DNA of 64,000 nt from Pseudoalteromonas sp. (lineage in GTDB: Bacteria; Pseudomonadota; Gammaproteobacteria; Enterobacterales; Alteromonadaceae): NCBI RefSeq assembly GCF_018402495.1, contig NZ_JAGYIU010000003.1, positions 186,001-250,000 of the forward strand, written 5' to 3'. Positions within the stretch are counted from its first letter, which is position 1, and every line of letters begins with the position of its first letter. The notes beneath the pieces were generated by a model. It was not told where the DNA came from. It ran no database searches and worked only from the letters and a program-made list of their open reading frames with translations. The translations under genes were made by a program, and so were the position numbers. Below are positions 16,682-25,560 of this stretch, in pieces.

Positions 16682-16705
16682 AATGTTATGTGATAATGTA
16701 TCATT
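16682..16705. promoter_or_regulatory. candidate Zur operator of rpmE2-rpmJ2
   Basis: AATGTTATGTGATAATGTATCATT is an imperfect 24-bp palindrome (16 of 24 positions symmetrical). Its AATGTTAT...AT.ATT character resembles gammaproteobacterial Zur boxes. It lies 12 bases upstream of the rpmE2 start. Zinc-free L31/L36 pairs are typical Zur targets. Confidence 0.6.
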
Positions 16706-16922
16706 TAATTTATCGCATTTATTTTTCCTTTGCAAATCATTTTAAATAGCCTGACCTTTGGCTAAATAGTCTTTAACGCACCGTAATTGCAGCGTATTTG
16801 CACAATCTAGTCAAAAAATAAGCACTTAGATCAAAAGTACTGGCTATTAGTATTTAGGCTGCTATAAATAGATTCAACCAACATAATAATAAAAAGCTAA
16901 TAACGAAAAATAGAGGTAGCTC

Positions 16923-17192
16923 ATGAGTGACACTCAGCCACATCAAGACCAAATTGATCAACAAGTAATGGACACGCTCAGAGAACGCGATCATAGTGTA
17001 TTGGCAAAACAAGTTGACTCACTCGCATGTTCTCATAACGATATCATTGAATTGCTTGCCCATTATTTAGCGTTGAGTGAACAAGATGATGATGAGTTAT
17101 TTGATGACTGGTTTGATAATCTTTCAAAAGAACAGCATACGGTACTGAAAGTGTTTGAAGTTTATCGTGGACAGTATGAACATCAAAACTAA
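16923..17192 (+). CDS. small acidic hypothetical protein
   Basis: This 89-residue cytoplasmic protein is strongly acidic, with a DDDELFDDWFDNL segment near residue 55 and probable helices on either side. No domain is recognised. The ribosome site AGAGGTAG is 5 bases upstream of the ATG. It is monocistronic, divergent from rpmE2, and well separated from the following hydrolase. Confidence 0.55.
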   Translation: MSDTQPHQDQIDQQVMDTLRERDHSVLAKQVDSLACSHNDIIELLAHYLALSEQDDDELFDDWFDNLSKEQHTVLKVFEVYRGQYEHQN

Positions 17193-17472
17193 CTTTTTGT
17201 ATTAGGGTCTGTTCATTAGCTATTATGCTAACAATGGCTATACGATTGTAATTTGATGTTAAAAAGACAATGTTTTTATAGATAAGCGAAATAATTAATT
17301 ACACTTATTCAATACAATAGTATGTACTTTGCCCCTTGATTATTTTTAAACTAACTAGTTGATGTTTATAGCTTTATAATAAGTTAAACTATATTTAGTG
17401 TTAAAGTAGTAGTTACGGCTCGTAGTTGAACTACCATTAATAAGTTGAAATAAGAAAGGGGTAAAACGTTAC
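17193..17472. other. intergenic region upstream of the RsbQ-like gene
   Basis: An AT-rich 280-bp gap. It starts TATTAGGGTCTGTTCATTAGC, similar in style to dispersed intergenic repeats of marine Alteromonadales, but no paired repeat is visible. It presumably holds the promoter for the hydrolase-diguanylate cyclase operon. Confidence 0.35.
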
Positions 17473-18279
17473 GTGCTAAATTCAAAAAAAATACTTAAAC
17501 GAAATAACGTTAAAATAATTGGCAAGGGTGATAAAACCTTGGTGTTGGCTCACGGGTTTGGTTGTGACCAAAATATGTGGCGATTTATTATTCCAGCACT
17601 TGAACAACATTACACTATTATTTTATTTGATTACGTTGGCTCTGGTAGTTCAAATATTTCTCATTATAATAAAAAGCAGTATTCAACTCTTGAAGGGTAT
17701 TCGCAAGACATTATTCAGGTATGCGATGCATTGCAACTTAGCGAGGTTGTATTTATAGGCCATTCGGTTAGCGGTACCATTGGTGCAATTGCAGCAATAC
17801 AAAAGCCAGCGTTATTTTCTAAGCTGATTATGGTGTGCCCTTCACCATGTTTTTTAAATTTACCCCCTGATTATTTTGGCGGGTTTGATAAGGAAGATTT
17901 GCAAGAGCTATTAAGTCTTATGGATAAGAATTACATAGGTTGGGCCAATTATTTGGCCCCACTAGTCATAGGGACGGCTAATTCTGACGAACTTGTTGGT
18001 GAGCTTTCTGGAAGTTTTTGTTCCACCGATCCCATTATTGCAAAGAACTTTGCAGAGGCAACTTTTTTGTCGGATTACCGTGATCTGTTAAAGCAAATTA
18101 AACAGCCTTGTTTAATCCTACAAAGCGAAAATGATGAATTAGCCGCTGTTTCTGTGGGGGAGTTTATGGCAAATGAAATTACATTAAGTACGCTTAATAT
18201 TATTAACGCGCAAGGACATTGTTTACATATGACACACCCTGAAATAGTCGGCAAATCAGTTATAGATTATGTGAATTGA
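17473..18279 (+). CDS. RsbQ-like alpha/beta hydrolase
   Basis: This 268-residue hydrolase of the RsbQ/KAI2/D14 family has S98 in GHSVSG, D221 in SENDELA and H249 in GHCLHMTHP as the triad. The spacing matches Bacillus RsbQ (S96, D219, H247). In Bacillus, RsbQ works with a PAS-domain phosphatase to sense energy stress through an unknown small ligand. Here the next gene, overlapping by four bases (TTGA), is PAS-GGDEF, so the same sensing pair seems wired to cyclic-di-GMP. The start is GTG 17473 with AAGGGG upstream. No signal peptide, so it is cytoplasmic. Confidence 0.82.
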   Translation: MLNSKKILKRNNVKIIGKGDKTLVLAHGFGCDQNMWRFIIPALEQHYTIILFDYVGSGSSNISHYNKKQYSTLEGYSQDIIQVCDALQLSEVVFIGHSVSGTIGAIAAIQKPALFSKLIMVCPSPCFLNLPPDYFGGFDKEDLQELLSLMDKNYIGWANYLAPLVIGTANSDELVGELSGSFCSTDPIIAKNFAEATFLSDYRDLLKQIKQPCLILQSENDELAAVSVGEFMANEITLSTLNIINAQGHCLHMTHPEIVGKSVIDYVN

Positions 18280-19199
18280 GCGAAATGAAGCCTATTCAAT
18301 TTAATGCTAAAAATGGCTGTGAATATTCAGCTGATTTCTTTCCATGTGGTGCATTAATAACTGATTCTTTAAATATAATAGTGTTTACTAATGCTTATTT
18401 AACAAACGAGCTGCGGTTTTTAAAAAGTGAACTTGTCGGTAAAAATATAGATAAGATTATAACTAAATCCTCAAGAATATTTTTCCAAACTTATATGCTT
18501 CCCATACTTTTACATGAAAAAAAATGTGAAGAGATGCAGTTAATTATGCTCAATGCCCAAGGCGAGCGTATGGCGGTTACCGTTAATGCCCAACGTGATG
18601 AAAAGGGCTATATATACTGGAGCTTTTTTAACGCGACTCAGCGAGATAAGCTTTACGACGAGCTGATTAAAACACGGGAAAAGTTAGAAGCGCAAACTGA
18701 ACGCTTACAATCTTTAGCGTCTACCGATGAGTTAACCAATTTATTAAATAGAAGAGAGATGAATTGCCGCAGCGTGCTGTTACTCGAACAGGCTATGCGA
18801 TCAAAGCAGTCGGTTGCATTATTAATTATCGATATTGATAATTTTAAAGTCGTTAATGATACCTTTGGGCATTTAGAAGGGGATCGAGTTTTAAAAGAGT
18901 TGGGGCAACGTCTTAAACATTTTGGTCGACAAACCGACCTTATTTCTCGTTACGGCGGTGAAGAGTTTTTAATTATGGTGCCAGATACAAATAAAGCAGA
19001 TACTTTGTCATTTTGCCAAAGGCTGCATTTATTAATTGCTGAAATTAAAGTAGGTAATCGCCCAGTAACCGCCAGTATTGGGGCAAGTTTGAGTACTGCG
19101 AAAACGACGTTTACTGATTTATTTGCCCAAGCCGATAATGCGGTATATGAAGCCAAAGAGCGCGGAAAAAACAGAACCCAGCTATACGATGAACCCTAA
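18276..19199 (+). CDS. PAS-GGDEF diguanylate cyclase, partner of the RsbQ-like hydrolase
   Basis: This 307-residue cytoplasmic protein has a PAS domain at ~20-115, similar in placement to that of RsbP. A helical linker follows (~120-148), then a GGDEF domain with an intact GGEEF active site (227-231). RxxD (218-221) is an intact inhibitory site five residues upstream. It should make cyclic-di-GMP from GTP with product inhibition. The start is TTG 18276, which overlaps the hydrolase stop, or ATG 18285. Tight coupling implies that the hydrolase product or complex controls the PAS domain. Confidence 0.88.
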   Translation: MSEMKPIQFNAKNGCEYSADFFPCGALITDSLNIIVFTNAYLTNELRFLKSELVGKNIDKIITKSSRIFFQTYMLPILLHEKKCEEMQLIMLNAQGERMAVTVNAQRDEKGYIYWSFFNATQRDKLYDELIKTREKLEAQTERLQSLASTDELTNLLNRREMNCRSVLLLEQAMRSKQSVALLIIDIDNFKVVNDTFGHLEGDRVLKELGQRLKHFGRQTDLISRYGGEEFLIMVPDTNKADTLSFCQRLHLLIAEIKVGNRPVTASIGASLSTAKTTFTDLFAQADNAVYEAKERGKNRTQLYDEP

Positions 19200-19209
19200 C
19201 TAAATAGAG

Positions 19210-19241
19210 GTAAACTCAACAAGGTATTGAGTTGAGTTTAC
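19210..19241. terminator. hairpin between convergent genes
   Basis: GTAAACTCAAC and GTTGAGTTTAC enclose a 10-base loop. There is no T-run, but the position between convergent genes suits a transcription end or mRNA-protecting hairpin. Confidence 0.5.
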
Positions 19242-19270
19242 TCAAAAGATGACAGCTACAGTTGGTATTA

Positions 19271-20308
19271 TTACTCTACACAATTGTTTTTTGCTAATGG
19301 TGATGCCAATACGGTATCGGGGTGCCAAATTCTATCCCATATTTTAGATAGGTTGTTTAAGTTGGGTCTTTGACTTATTTTTTCAAAATTACCGACACTG
19401 ATTGCTGAGCCATCTTTCTGACCGACAACAAAATTAAACACATAGGCACACTCCATGCCCATGCGTAAATCAGAGAGAATAGCTTTGTCTTGCTGCTCGC
19501 GAACGGAATAAAACCCTTTTGTAAACCACTGCAAGCGTTTAACACCCCATTCATTTTTAATCTCGTTTAGTAAAGAAGGGGTTGTTTGGTATGCATTTAA
19601 GGTAACCTCGTTGGGTGTATCAAACACCGATGCATAGCCTTCATAATACTTCCCATCCGACATAACAACCACCCGCCAAAGTAAAGTAGTAAACGGTGCT
19701 GGTGTGCTAATGTATTCATTGACTGTGATATCTCTGCTTTGAAGTGCAGTATTCACTTTATCGTCAATAACAACTTTAAGAATAAGCGAACAACATAAAT
19801 AGAGCGTACTTACTGTGAGCGTAATTGCGTTAATTTTGTAGGCGGTTGGGGCGGTTATTTTTGGTATTAAAGTGCTTATAACCCCTACTAATAGTGGTAA
19901 CGTGTAGAGGGGATCAATAATAAACATATTTGAAATTGCAAACGGATGCTCTGTAAGTGGCCACATTAATTGCGTACCGTACACAGTGAGTGCATCCAAT
20001 AATGCATGGGTTGATAAACATAAAAACACTAACCAAAACCAGCGGGTTTTATATGCTTGCATACCAGTGTGTATTTTTAAAATTAGCCAAACAATCAAAG
20101 GGCTAATTAACAAGTGCACAAAAAAAGAATGACTAAAGCCACGGTGATAAGTAAATGCTTCAACACTGCCGCCATAGGGTAAAAATACATCTAAATCGGG
20201 CAAAGTGCCTAAAATAGCGCCCCACAACACCGCCTTACGGCCCACTTTGTTACCTAATACTGCGTAGCCTACTGCGCTACCTAGTGCAACTTGTGTTAAA
20301 GAATCCAT
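19271..20308 (-). CDS. YdjM-type inner-membrane metal-dependent hydrolase (DUF457)
   Basis: This 345-residue membrane protein has the DUF457 pattern. The N terminus is MDSLTQVALGSAVG; LGTLPDLDVFLP (Asp ligands), YHRGFSHSFF (His ligands) and STHALLDALT (His/Asp) follow, typical of a membrane-bound metal hydrolase. About five membrane segments lie in the first half. The C-terminal ~140 residues form a domain probably outside the membrane. YdjM is LexA-controlled in E. coli; I did not see an SOS box here. The substrate is unknown. Confidence 0.82.
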   Translation of the reverse strand: MDSLTQVALGSAVGYAVLGNKVGRKAVLWGAILGTLPDLDVFLPYGGSVEAFTYHRGFSHSFFVHLLISPLIVWLILKIHTGMQAYKTRWFWLVFLCLSTHALLDALTVYGTQLMWPLTEHPFAISNMFIIDPLYTLPLLVGVISTLIPKITAPTAYKINAITLTVSTLYLCCSLILKVVIDDKVNTALQSRDITVNEYISTPAPFTTLLWRVVVMSDGKYYEGYASVFDTPNEVTLNAYQTTPSLLNEIKNEWGVKRLQWFTKGFYSVREQQDKAILSDLRMGMECAYVFNFVVGQKDGSAISVGNFEKISQRPNLNNLSKIWDRIWHPDTVLASPLAKNNCVE

Positions 20309-20685
20309 ATCTGCCTATACCTTACTATTTCTGTACCTTACTATTTCTCTAAAGTCTTTATACTGCTTTTTTATGTAAAACCTTCAAAAGTATCAGCTAT
20401 TTTATGGAAAATGTAGCAATGCGGATACAAACCGTAGTTATTTTAACAGCGTATGCATTGGCACTCATAGCCAGCTGCTGCGTTAATTATTAAGTATTCT
20501 TCAGATTCAGCCTAAATAAAGCCGGACTCATATAGGTTAGTTAAGTCTTGAAATAAAAATGAATGGCCTCAGTGTTTATATGAGGTCAAAATTTTAAATC
20601 AAAAAAGTAATCGGTGTATTTAGTAAACGCGACTAGTAAACGCGACGTTTGAATTTTAAACCAATTATTTAATAAGGATAAAGCT
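20309..20685. other. intergenic region with two short tandem duplications
   Basis: No gene is seen in this 377-bp gap. It contains two direct duplications: TACCTTACTATTTCT twice near 20318-20348, and TAGTAAACGCGAC twice in tandem at 20621-20646, ending about 40 bp before dkgB. The second may lie in the dkgB promoter region. Confidence 0.5.
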
Positions 20686-21501
20686 ATGACACAACGTGTA
20701 ATTGAAATGCCAGACTTAGGTATAGGTACTTTTCGTTTAGAAGGTAAAACGGCTTATGAATCCGTAAAAATGGCGTTAGAAGTCGGATTTCGTCATATTG
20801 ATACCGCGCAAATTTATGGTAACGAAGAGCAAGTTGGCCGAGCTATTAAAGACAGTAATATCCCCAAAGATGAGTTATTTATTACTACCAAAGTATGGAA
20901 CAATAAACTCAATAAAAACGACTTTATCGCAAGTGTAGAAAAGTCATTAGAAAAGTTACAAGTTGACTCGGTTGATTTATTGCTAGTTCACTGGCCTGCA
21001 CCATCAAACAATGAGCCTATGAGCGAATACCTGACTGAGCTACTAAAAGCTAAAAAGTTAGGGTTAACTAAACATATAGGTGTATCAAACTTCACTATTG
21101 CGAACTTAAAAGAAGCGATGCAAACGTTAGACTCGCGTGAAATATTTACTAACCAAGTAGAAGTGCATCCCTATTTAACCAATACTAAACTTCGCGCTTT
21201 TTGTGCTCAACATGACATACATGTAACAGCCTATATGCCGTTTGTGGTTGGTAAAGTGTTAAACGATCAAACTATTATAGATATTGCCAATAAACACGAT
21301 GCAACGCCAGCGCAAGTGGTTATTGCATGGGAAAATGCGAACGGCATGACCACAATTCCATCATCGACCAAGCGTAAAAACTTAGAAGATAACTTTAACG
21401 ACAAAGTTAAACTTGATGATGAAGATATAGCGCGAATTGATGGCCTTGATTGCAACGACCGCCAAGCAACGCCTGACTTTGCACCACAGTGGGATCAATA
21501 A
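20686..21501 (+). CDS. dkgB: aldo/keto reductase, 2,5-diketo-D-gluconate reductase B type
   Basis: This 271-residue NADPH-dependent aldo/keto reductase has the catalytic tetrad visible as D39, Y44, K69 and H102 (HIDTAQIYGNE, TTKVW, LLVHWP). Its length and C-terminal IPSSTKRKNLEDN (cofactor-binding) agree with DkgB, which reduces 2,5-diketogluconate and also methylglyoxal-type aldehydes. The ATG follows AAGGA. A terminator lies before the next gene. Confidence 0.88.
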   Translation: MTQRVIEMPDLGIGTFRLEGKTAYESVKMALEVGFRHIDTAQIYGNEEQVGRAIKDSNIPKDELFITTKVWNNKLNKNDFIASVEKSLEKLQVDSVDLLLVHWPAPSNNEPMSEYLTELLKAKKLGLTKHIGVSNFTIANLKEAMQTLDSREIFTNQVEVHPYLTNTKLRAFCAQHDIHVTAYMPFVVGKVLNDQTIIDIANKHDATPAQVVIAWENANGMTTIPSSTKRKNLEDNFNDKVKLDDEDIARIDGLDCNDRQATPDFAPQWDQ

Positions 21502-21522
21502 CCAAAAAGCCAAAACCAAAAC

Positions 21523-21550
21523 AGGTGCAGTTGAGCTGCACCTTTATTTT
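21523..21550 (+). terminator. intrinsic terminator after dkgB
   Basis: AGGTGCAG, loop TTGAG, CTGCACCT, then TTATTTTT. It lies between dkgB and the small monooxygenase gene. Read-through may still express the latter, which starts 18 bases beyond. Confidence 0.8.
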
Positions 21551-21567
21551 TGAAACAAGGAACACCC

Positions 21568-21855
21568 ATGTTAACGGTAATTGCTACACTATCGAGTGAA
21601 AATAGGGATGCAGAGCGTCTATTAACCGAGCTCGAAAACTTACAACAGTCCTCGCGCCAAGAAGTAGGCTGCCTGCGTTACGAGCTATCAGTTAAAAGTG
21701 AGGCTGAGCAAACCACCTATTTAGTGAGTGAACAATGGGCGTCTAATGAGCATTTTGAAGCCCATAAAAACGCACCACACTTTAAAGCTTTTGGTGATGC
21801 AGTAGGTGCATTTATTAATTCTATTAATATTGATGTGTATAAAACCATTGGTTAA
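21568..21855 (+). CDS. YgiN-like antibiotic-biosynthesis-monooxygenase-domain protein
   Basis: This is a 95-residue ABM-fold (dimeric ferredoxin-like) protein. GCLRYELSV, LVSEQWASNEHFEAHK and PHFKAF are typical of putative quinol monooxygenases of the YgiN type. ATG 21568 is chosen over an in-frame TTG at 21550 because AAGGA lies 6 bases before it and the family starts here. It follows dkgB after a terminator. Confidence 0.82.
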   Translation: MLTVIATLSSENRDAERLLTELENLQQSSRQEVGCLRYELSVKSEAEQTTYLVSEQWASNEHFEAHKNAPHFKAFGDAVGAFINSINIDVYKTIG

Positions 21856-21892
21856 ATGACACCCAGTTAATAGCAAAACAGGAGCTGTAACT

Positions 21893-22546
21893 TTATTTAA
21901 TCGACAAATCGTATTTTAAAATAAGAGCATCAATATAGCGGCTACGTAATGTGAGTTGCTTTTCGTGATCGGCGCCATGGCTGAGGGCTTTATTTAGAAG
22001 CTTCATGGCAGGGTGAATACGGGTGCGTTCATCTTTATCTAAGCTGGCTTTGCTGCGCAGTTCGGTTATGTCGTCTACTAATAATCTGCCAATATCCACA
22101 GCCACAATTTCATCAATTAGGCCATTTTGGGTAAGCACCCCATATTTGCTGCATAAAAATTGTTGCCAAACTTGCTGTAAATGCTCTTCTATTTCACAGC
22201 CAAACAGTTCTTCGTTAAATATAAAGCCGTGCTGTGCAAGCTTAGCCAAGCATTGGGTATAGTACTGGGCAAACAGATTAAAAGCTTGGTTAGATGACTC
22301 AATTTTTTGTTTAACTAATCCTTGCCCCCAATTTACACAACCTCGGGGATAATAATCGTCGTATTCTTCACATTCATATAACCCTGAATAAGAGCTGCAG
22401 CTCATCTGATTTTTAATGCAATAACTTGGCTTAGGGAAAATGCTCTGTGCTTGCCAATTTTCAAGAGTTTCAGTGTCTATGTTGAGTGCTTGGCATAACT
22501 CATCAGTGTGATAAAAGTGAGTGCTTAAATAGTCAGATAAACGCAT
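21893..22546 (-). CDS. DUF6058-like hypothetical protein
   Basis: This cytoplasmic protein of about 217 residues begins MRLSDYLSTHF; an in-frame ATG 13 codons earlier has no ribosome site. LCQALNIDTETLENWQAQ resembles a helix-turn-helix. Pairs of Cys follow, some in an acidic Tyr-rich segment (YECEEYDDYYPRGCVNWG, residues ~56-73). The pattern recalls DUF6058, though I cannot verify this. The function is unknown. It is divergent from dapA with about 170 bp between. Confidence 0.55.
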   Translation of the reverse strand: MRLSDYLSTHFYHTDELCQALNIDTETLENWQAQSIFPKPSYCIKNQMSCSSYSGLYECEEYDDYYPRGCVNWGQGLVKQKIESSNQAFNLFAQYYTQCLAKLAQHGFIFNEELFGCEIEEHLQQVWQQFLCSKYGVLTQNGLIDEIVAVDIGRLLVDDITELRSKASLDKDERTRIHPAMKLLNKALSHGADHEKQLTLRSRYIDALILKYDLSIK

Positions 22547-22718
22547 AGTGGCTCGCTTAATAGTAAAAAACAAAATACTGTTCATTTATACAGTTATTTA
22601 TTTTGTATCATCAAACTCAATAACACAAGCCATTTTATAATTAAATACTGGCTATCACTGCAAATAGCGCGGTAAATATGGTACAAATAGGCCAAGTATT
22701 AATAACAATGATTTTTTT

Positions 22719-23636
22719 ATGCGCACCCTAGAACAAATTAAACAAGCAAGCCTTATTACTGCAATTAAAACACCTTACTTAGCCAATGGTGAGATCGATC
22801 TTGCAAAGTATGATGAACTCGTTGAAATACAAATTGCAGCGGGTGTTGACGGTATAGTCGTTGGTGGCACAACCGGTGAAGGCCAGTTAATGAACTGGGA
22901 AGAGCATTTAATGCTAATCGCGCACAGTGCCAACAAATTTGGCGATAAATTACTGATTATAGGTAACACCGGTAGTAACAATACGCGCGAAGCCATTAAA
23001 GCAACAAAATATGGCTTTGCCAGCGGCATGCATGCCTCATTGCAAATTAACCCTTACTACGGGCGCACCTCTATTGCAGGTGTTAAAGAGCACTTTAAAC
23101 GTGTGCTTGATATTGGTCCGGCGTTTATTTACAACGTAGCAGGGCGCACAGGCCAAGACCTCACCCCTGATATTATTGAACCACTGGCCCAGCATGAGCA
23201 TTTTATTGGTGTTAAAGAATGTGGTGGCAATGAGCGTATAGCGCACTATGAACAACAAGGTATTGCGTGTTGGTCTGGTAATGATGACGAAGCACACGAT
23301 GCACGTCATATCCATAATGCACATGGGGTTATTTCAGTTACGTCTAACCTGATCCCGGGTTTGTTCCGTCAATTAATGGATAGCAAAAATGATGCGCTTA
23401 ATAATTCATTACAACCATTAATGAACTGGCTGTTTTGCGAGCCAAACCCAATTGCCATTAACACCGCGATGATCATGACAGGCGCGGTTAACCCAGTGTT
23501 TAGAATGCCTTATGTGCCGCTTAGCGATGAGCAACAGCAACAAGGTGAAACGCTAATTAATCAGCTTAATGAGCAAGATTTTGTCGGTAGTCGAGCGCAG
23601 TGTGTTGATATTAGTAAAGTTTTGATTTTATCTTAA
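22719..23636 (+). CDS. dapA: 4-hydroxy-tetrahydrodipicolinate synthase
   Basis: The enzyme condenses pyruvate with aspartate semialdehyde in lysine and diaminopimelate synthesis. Length is 305 residues. GGTTGEGQ holds T51/T52, Y138 lies in YNVAGRTG with R143, and the Schiff-base K166 lies in GVKECGG; these match E. coli T44/T45, Y133, R138 and K161. NVAGRTG replaces the usual NVPxRT, and the overall sequence looks like the plant-type branch of the family. The organism may have a second DapA elsewhere, in which case this copy could be specialised. A terminator follows. Confidence 0.88.
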   Translation: MRTLEQIKQASLITAIKTPYLANGEIDLAKYDELVEIQIAAGVDGIVVGGTTGEGQLMNWEEHLMLIAHSANKFGDKLLIIGNTGSNNTREAIKATKYGFASGMHASLQINPYYGRTSIAGVKEHFKRVLDIGPAFIYNVAGRTGQDLTPDIIEPLAQHEHFIGVKECGGNERIAHYEQQGIACWSGNDDEAHDARHIHNAHGVISVTSNLIPGLFRQLMDSKNDALNNSLQPLMNWLFCEPNPIAINTAMIMTGAVNPVFRMPYVPLSDEQQQQGETLINQLNEQDFVGSRAQCVDISKVLILS

Positions 23637-23666
23637 ATCCTTAAATCCTTTATTAGACACGTTTTT

Positions 23667-23703
23667 AAAGCAGCCTACTGTAAACTCAGAGGCTGCTTTT
23701 TAT
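23667..23703 (+). terminator. intrinsic terminator, probably bidirectional
   Basis: AAAGCAGCCT and AGGCTGCTTT enclose 13 bases and are followed by T-rich sequence. It lies between dapA and the convergent DUF4105 gene. Confidence 0.8.
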
Positions 23704-23704
23704 A

Positions 23705-25522
23705 TCACTGCCAATAGTAGTTGAGTTTAAGCTGCCACATAGCTGAATTGGCATGTGTTACCGCTAATCTAATATCAATATCTTGGCTTATAGGCACTGC
23801 CAGTTCTAGTTTGGTTTGCGCTGGGTTTTTAGCATTTAAGAATGACTTTTCATAGGATGCTCTTAATTTTATACCTGAGCCAGTGCCGGTAATGATCCCC
23901 ACCTCTACCGACGAATCATAAAAGTGGCTATTTTTAGCTAAATCACCCAAGTAACCATTAACTAAGCTATAGGCTAAGGTGTTGTTGCTAAATTGCCAAG
24001 CTTGTCCGGCTCCCCCCATAACATAACTACGTTTACAGGTTCTGCACAGTGCTGGTTGTCTGTCGAATCCCACATTGATTTTCCATGACCACTTAGATTC
24101 ATTAGCCCAAGAGAATTGGTTTGGATTGAATGACTCCAAATCTAATAAATGAATTTTATTTATGTAAGTTTGGCCATCTGTAAACATCAGTTCGGTATCC
24201 AACATTTCTAAATTAGAAAATGGGATGCGGGCAATATCAGAGGCAAGGGAATCAAAATAACTCAACCTAAAACCCATAGTGTACTGTGTTTGCTCAGCCG
24301 TATGTATCGTAGAAACTGAGCTATTAGAGGGCTTTTGTCCTTTATGCGGTGGCTGTTGAGTAAATTGAAATTTAACTTTGTTTTCGCCTATCGGCAGCTT
24401 TAAGCGTGCTTTAATAAGTGCATTTTTTAACTCACTTATTTTTATCGGGGTTTGCTTTTGAATTTGTTTCACTTGTACAAGTTCGAATAAAGCGCCAATG
24501 ATGGCTTTTTGAGACTGTATAGGCAAAGCTAAAAACGCTTCGCTTTTGAGTACTGCTGATTCGGCAAAGATTTGTTTAGCAAAGCTGAGCTCTTTTTCAC
24601 TTAAAGATTGAACATGCTTGGCAAATAAAGTGTCGCGCGAGGGTGTAAAGGTGATCTTTTTAACCGCCGATTGGCCTTGGTAAGTCGCCGTGTTTAACCT
24701 TGAAAAAATAGTGGCTGGCATTACCCAAGGTGGGCTTGATTTGGTTAACTGATCGCCAATAATCAGCTCAATAATTTGTGCAAGATGAAATGCACAGTTT
24801 TCATCGGCAAAGTAATAATCAAATTCAGTGCCTAAAATTTCCCATAAATGATTAGCAATAAAAGCCACGTCGCGCTCGTTTAAGTTGAGGGTATATTCCC
24901 ATAAATCTCTTAATTCTATTTCGCCATAGTTGTGCTGGTGGCGATAAAACAATTGATCTGAAAAACCGGCTTTATAGCCACCAAATAAGCCCTTGAGAAT
25001 ATACATCAAGCCGTTTTCATTGTTTGGAACATGTGCGCCATAGTTAATACTGTAATCTAACAGCTTGTTTTTTAATTCGGTTGAGCGGTTAAGCTTAAGT
25101 AATAAATGACCATATAACGATGCGGGGTTACTCATATAACCAGAAGCAAATACTAAACTAACAGAGTGAATTGCTTGCTGCTCTCGCCATTGCTGTAATT
25201 TTGGGCACTCTGCAGCCGGCATTAAAAAGGTTAAACCTTGCTCTTTGAGCCATTGGTAACGAGCAGGGTAGCGACATGGCATTGAGGGCTCGGTATTAAA
25301 AGCGTGGATTGTTGCTTTTAATTCGGCAACTGGATCAGCATGTCCGTTATCTGCAATAAAAAATGATGCGTTAGTAATATAACTGATGGTGGTTGATTGG
25401 TTTTTGTAGTGCCCTAATTTCAACCATATAGGGTGCTTAGCTAAAACAGAGACAGATTGCGTGGCAGAACTTGAAAAAGAGATGAATAAAAAAGTGCTAA
25501 TTAAATAAAATAGAGGTTTCAT
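23705..25522 (-). CDS. DUF4105 (Lnb-type) envelope protein with C-terminal beta-barrel
   Basis: This 605-residue exported protein has a signal peptide of ~20 residues. The N-terminal ~350 residues contain the Lnb/DUF4105 core: SLVFASGYMSNPASLYGHLLL, YSINYGAHV, and YFADENCAFHL with Cys and His. The last ~200 residues alternate polar and hydrophobic residues and end in YYW, as in outer-membrane barrels. It follows a DUF3015 gene, and the two occur together in other gammaproteobacteria. A cell-envelope lipid or protease role has been proposed for the domain; the real function is unknown. Confidence 0.78.
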   Translation of the reverse strand: MKPLFYLISTFLFISFSSSATQSVSVLAKHPIWLKLGHYKNQSTTISYITNASFFIADNGHADPVAELKATIHAFNTEPSMPCRYPARYQWLKEQGLTFLMPAAECPKLQQWREQQAIHSVSLVFASGYMSNPASLYGHLLLKLNRSTELKNKLLDYSINYGAHVPNNENGLMYILKGLFGGYKAGFSDQLFYRHQHNYGEIELRDLWEYTLNLNERDVAFIANHLWEILGTEFDYYFADENCAFHLAQIIELIIGDQLTKSSPPWVMPATIFSRLNTATYQGQSAVKKITFTPSRDTLFAKHVQSLSEKELSFAKQIFAESAVLKSEAFLALPIQSQKAIIGALFELVQVKQIQKQTPIKISELKNALIKARLKLPIGENKVKFQFTQQPPHKGQKPSNSSVSTIHTAEQTQYTMGFRLSYFDSLASDIARIPFSNLEMLDTELMFTDGQTYINKIHLLDLESFNPNQFSWANESKWSWKINVGFDRQPALCRTCKRSYVMGGAGQAWQFSNNTLAYSLVNGYLGDLAKNSHFYDSSVEVGIITGTGSGIKLRASYEKSFLNAKNPAQTKLELAVPISQDIDIRLAVTHANSAMWQLKLNYYWQ

Positions 25523-25530
25523 TGTTTAAC

Positions 25531-25556
25531 CAAAAAAAGGGCTGCTAAGCCCTTTA
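25531..25556 (-). terminator. terminator or attenuator between the DUF3015 and DUF4105 genes
   Basis: On the minus strand, AAAGGGCT, a short loop and AGCCCTTT are followed by T residues. It follows the DUF3015 stop and precedes the DUF4105 start, so it would reduce read-through. Confidence 0.75.
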
Positions 25557-25560
25557 ATTA

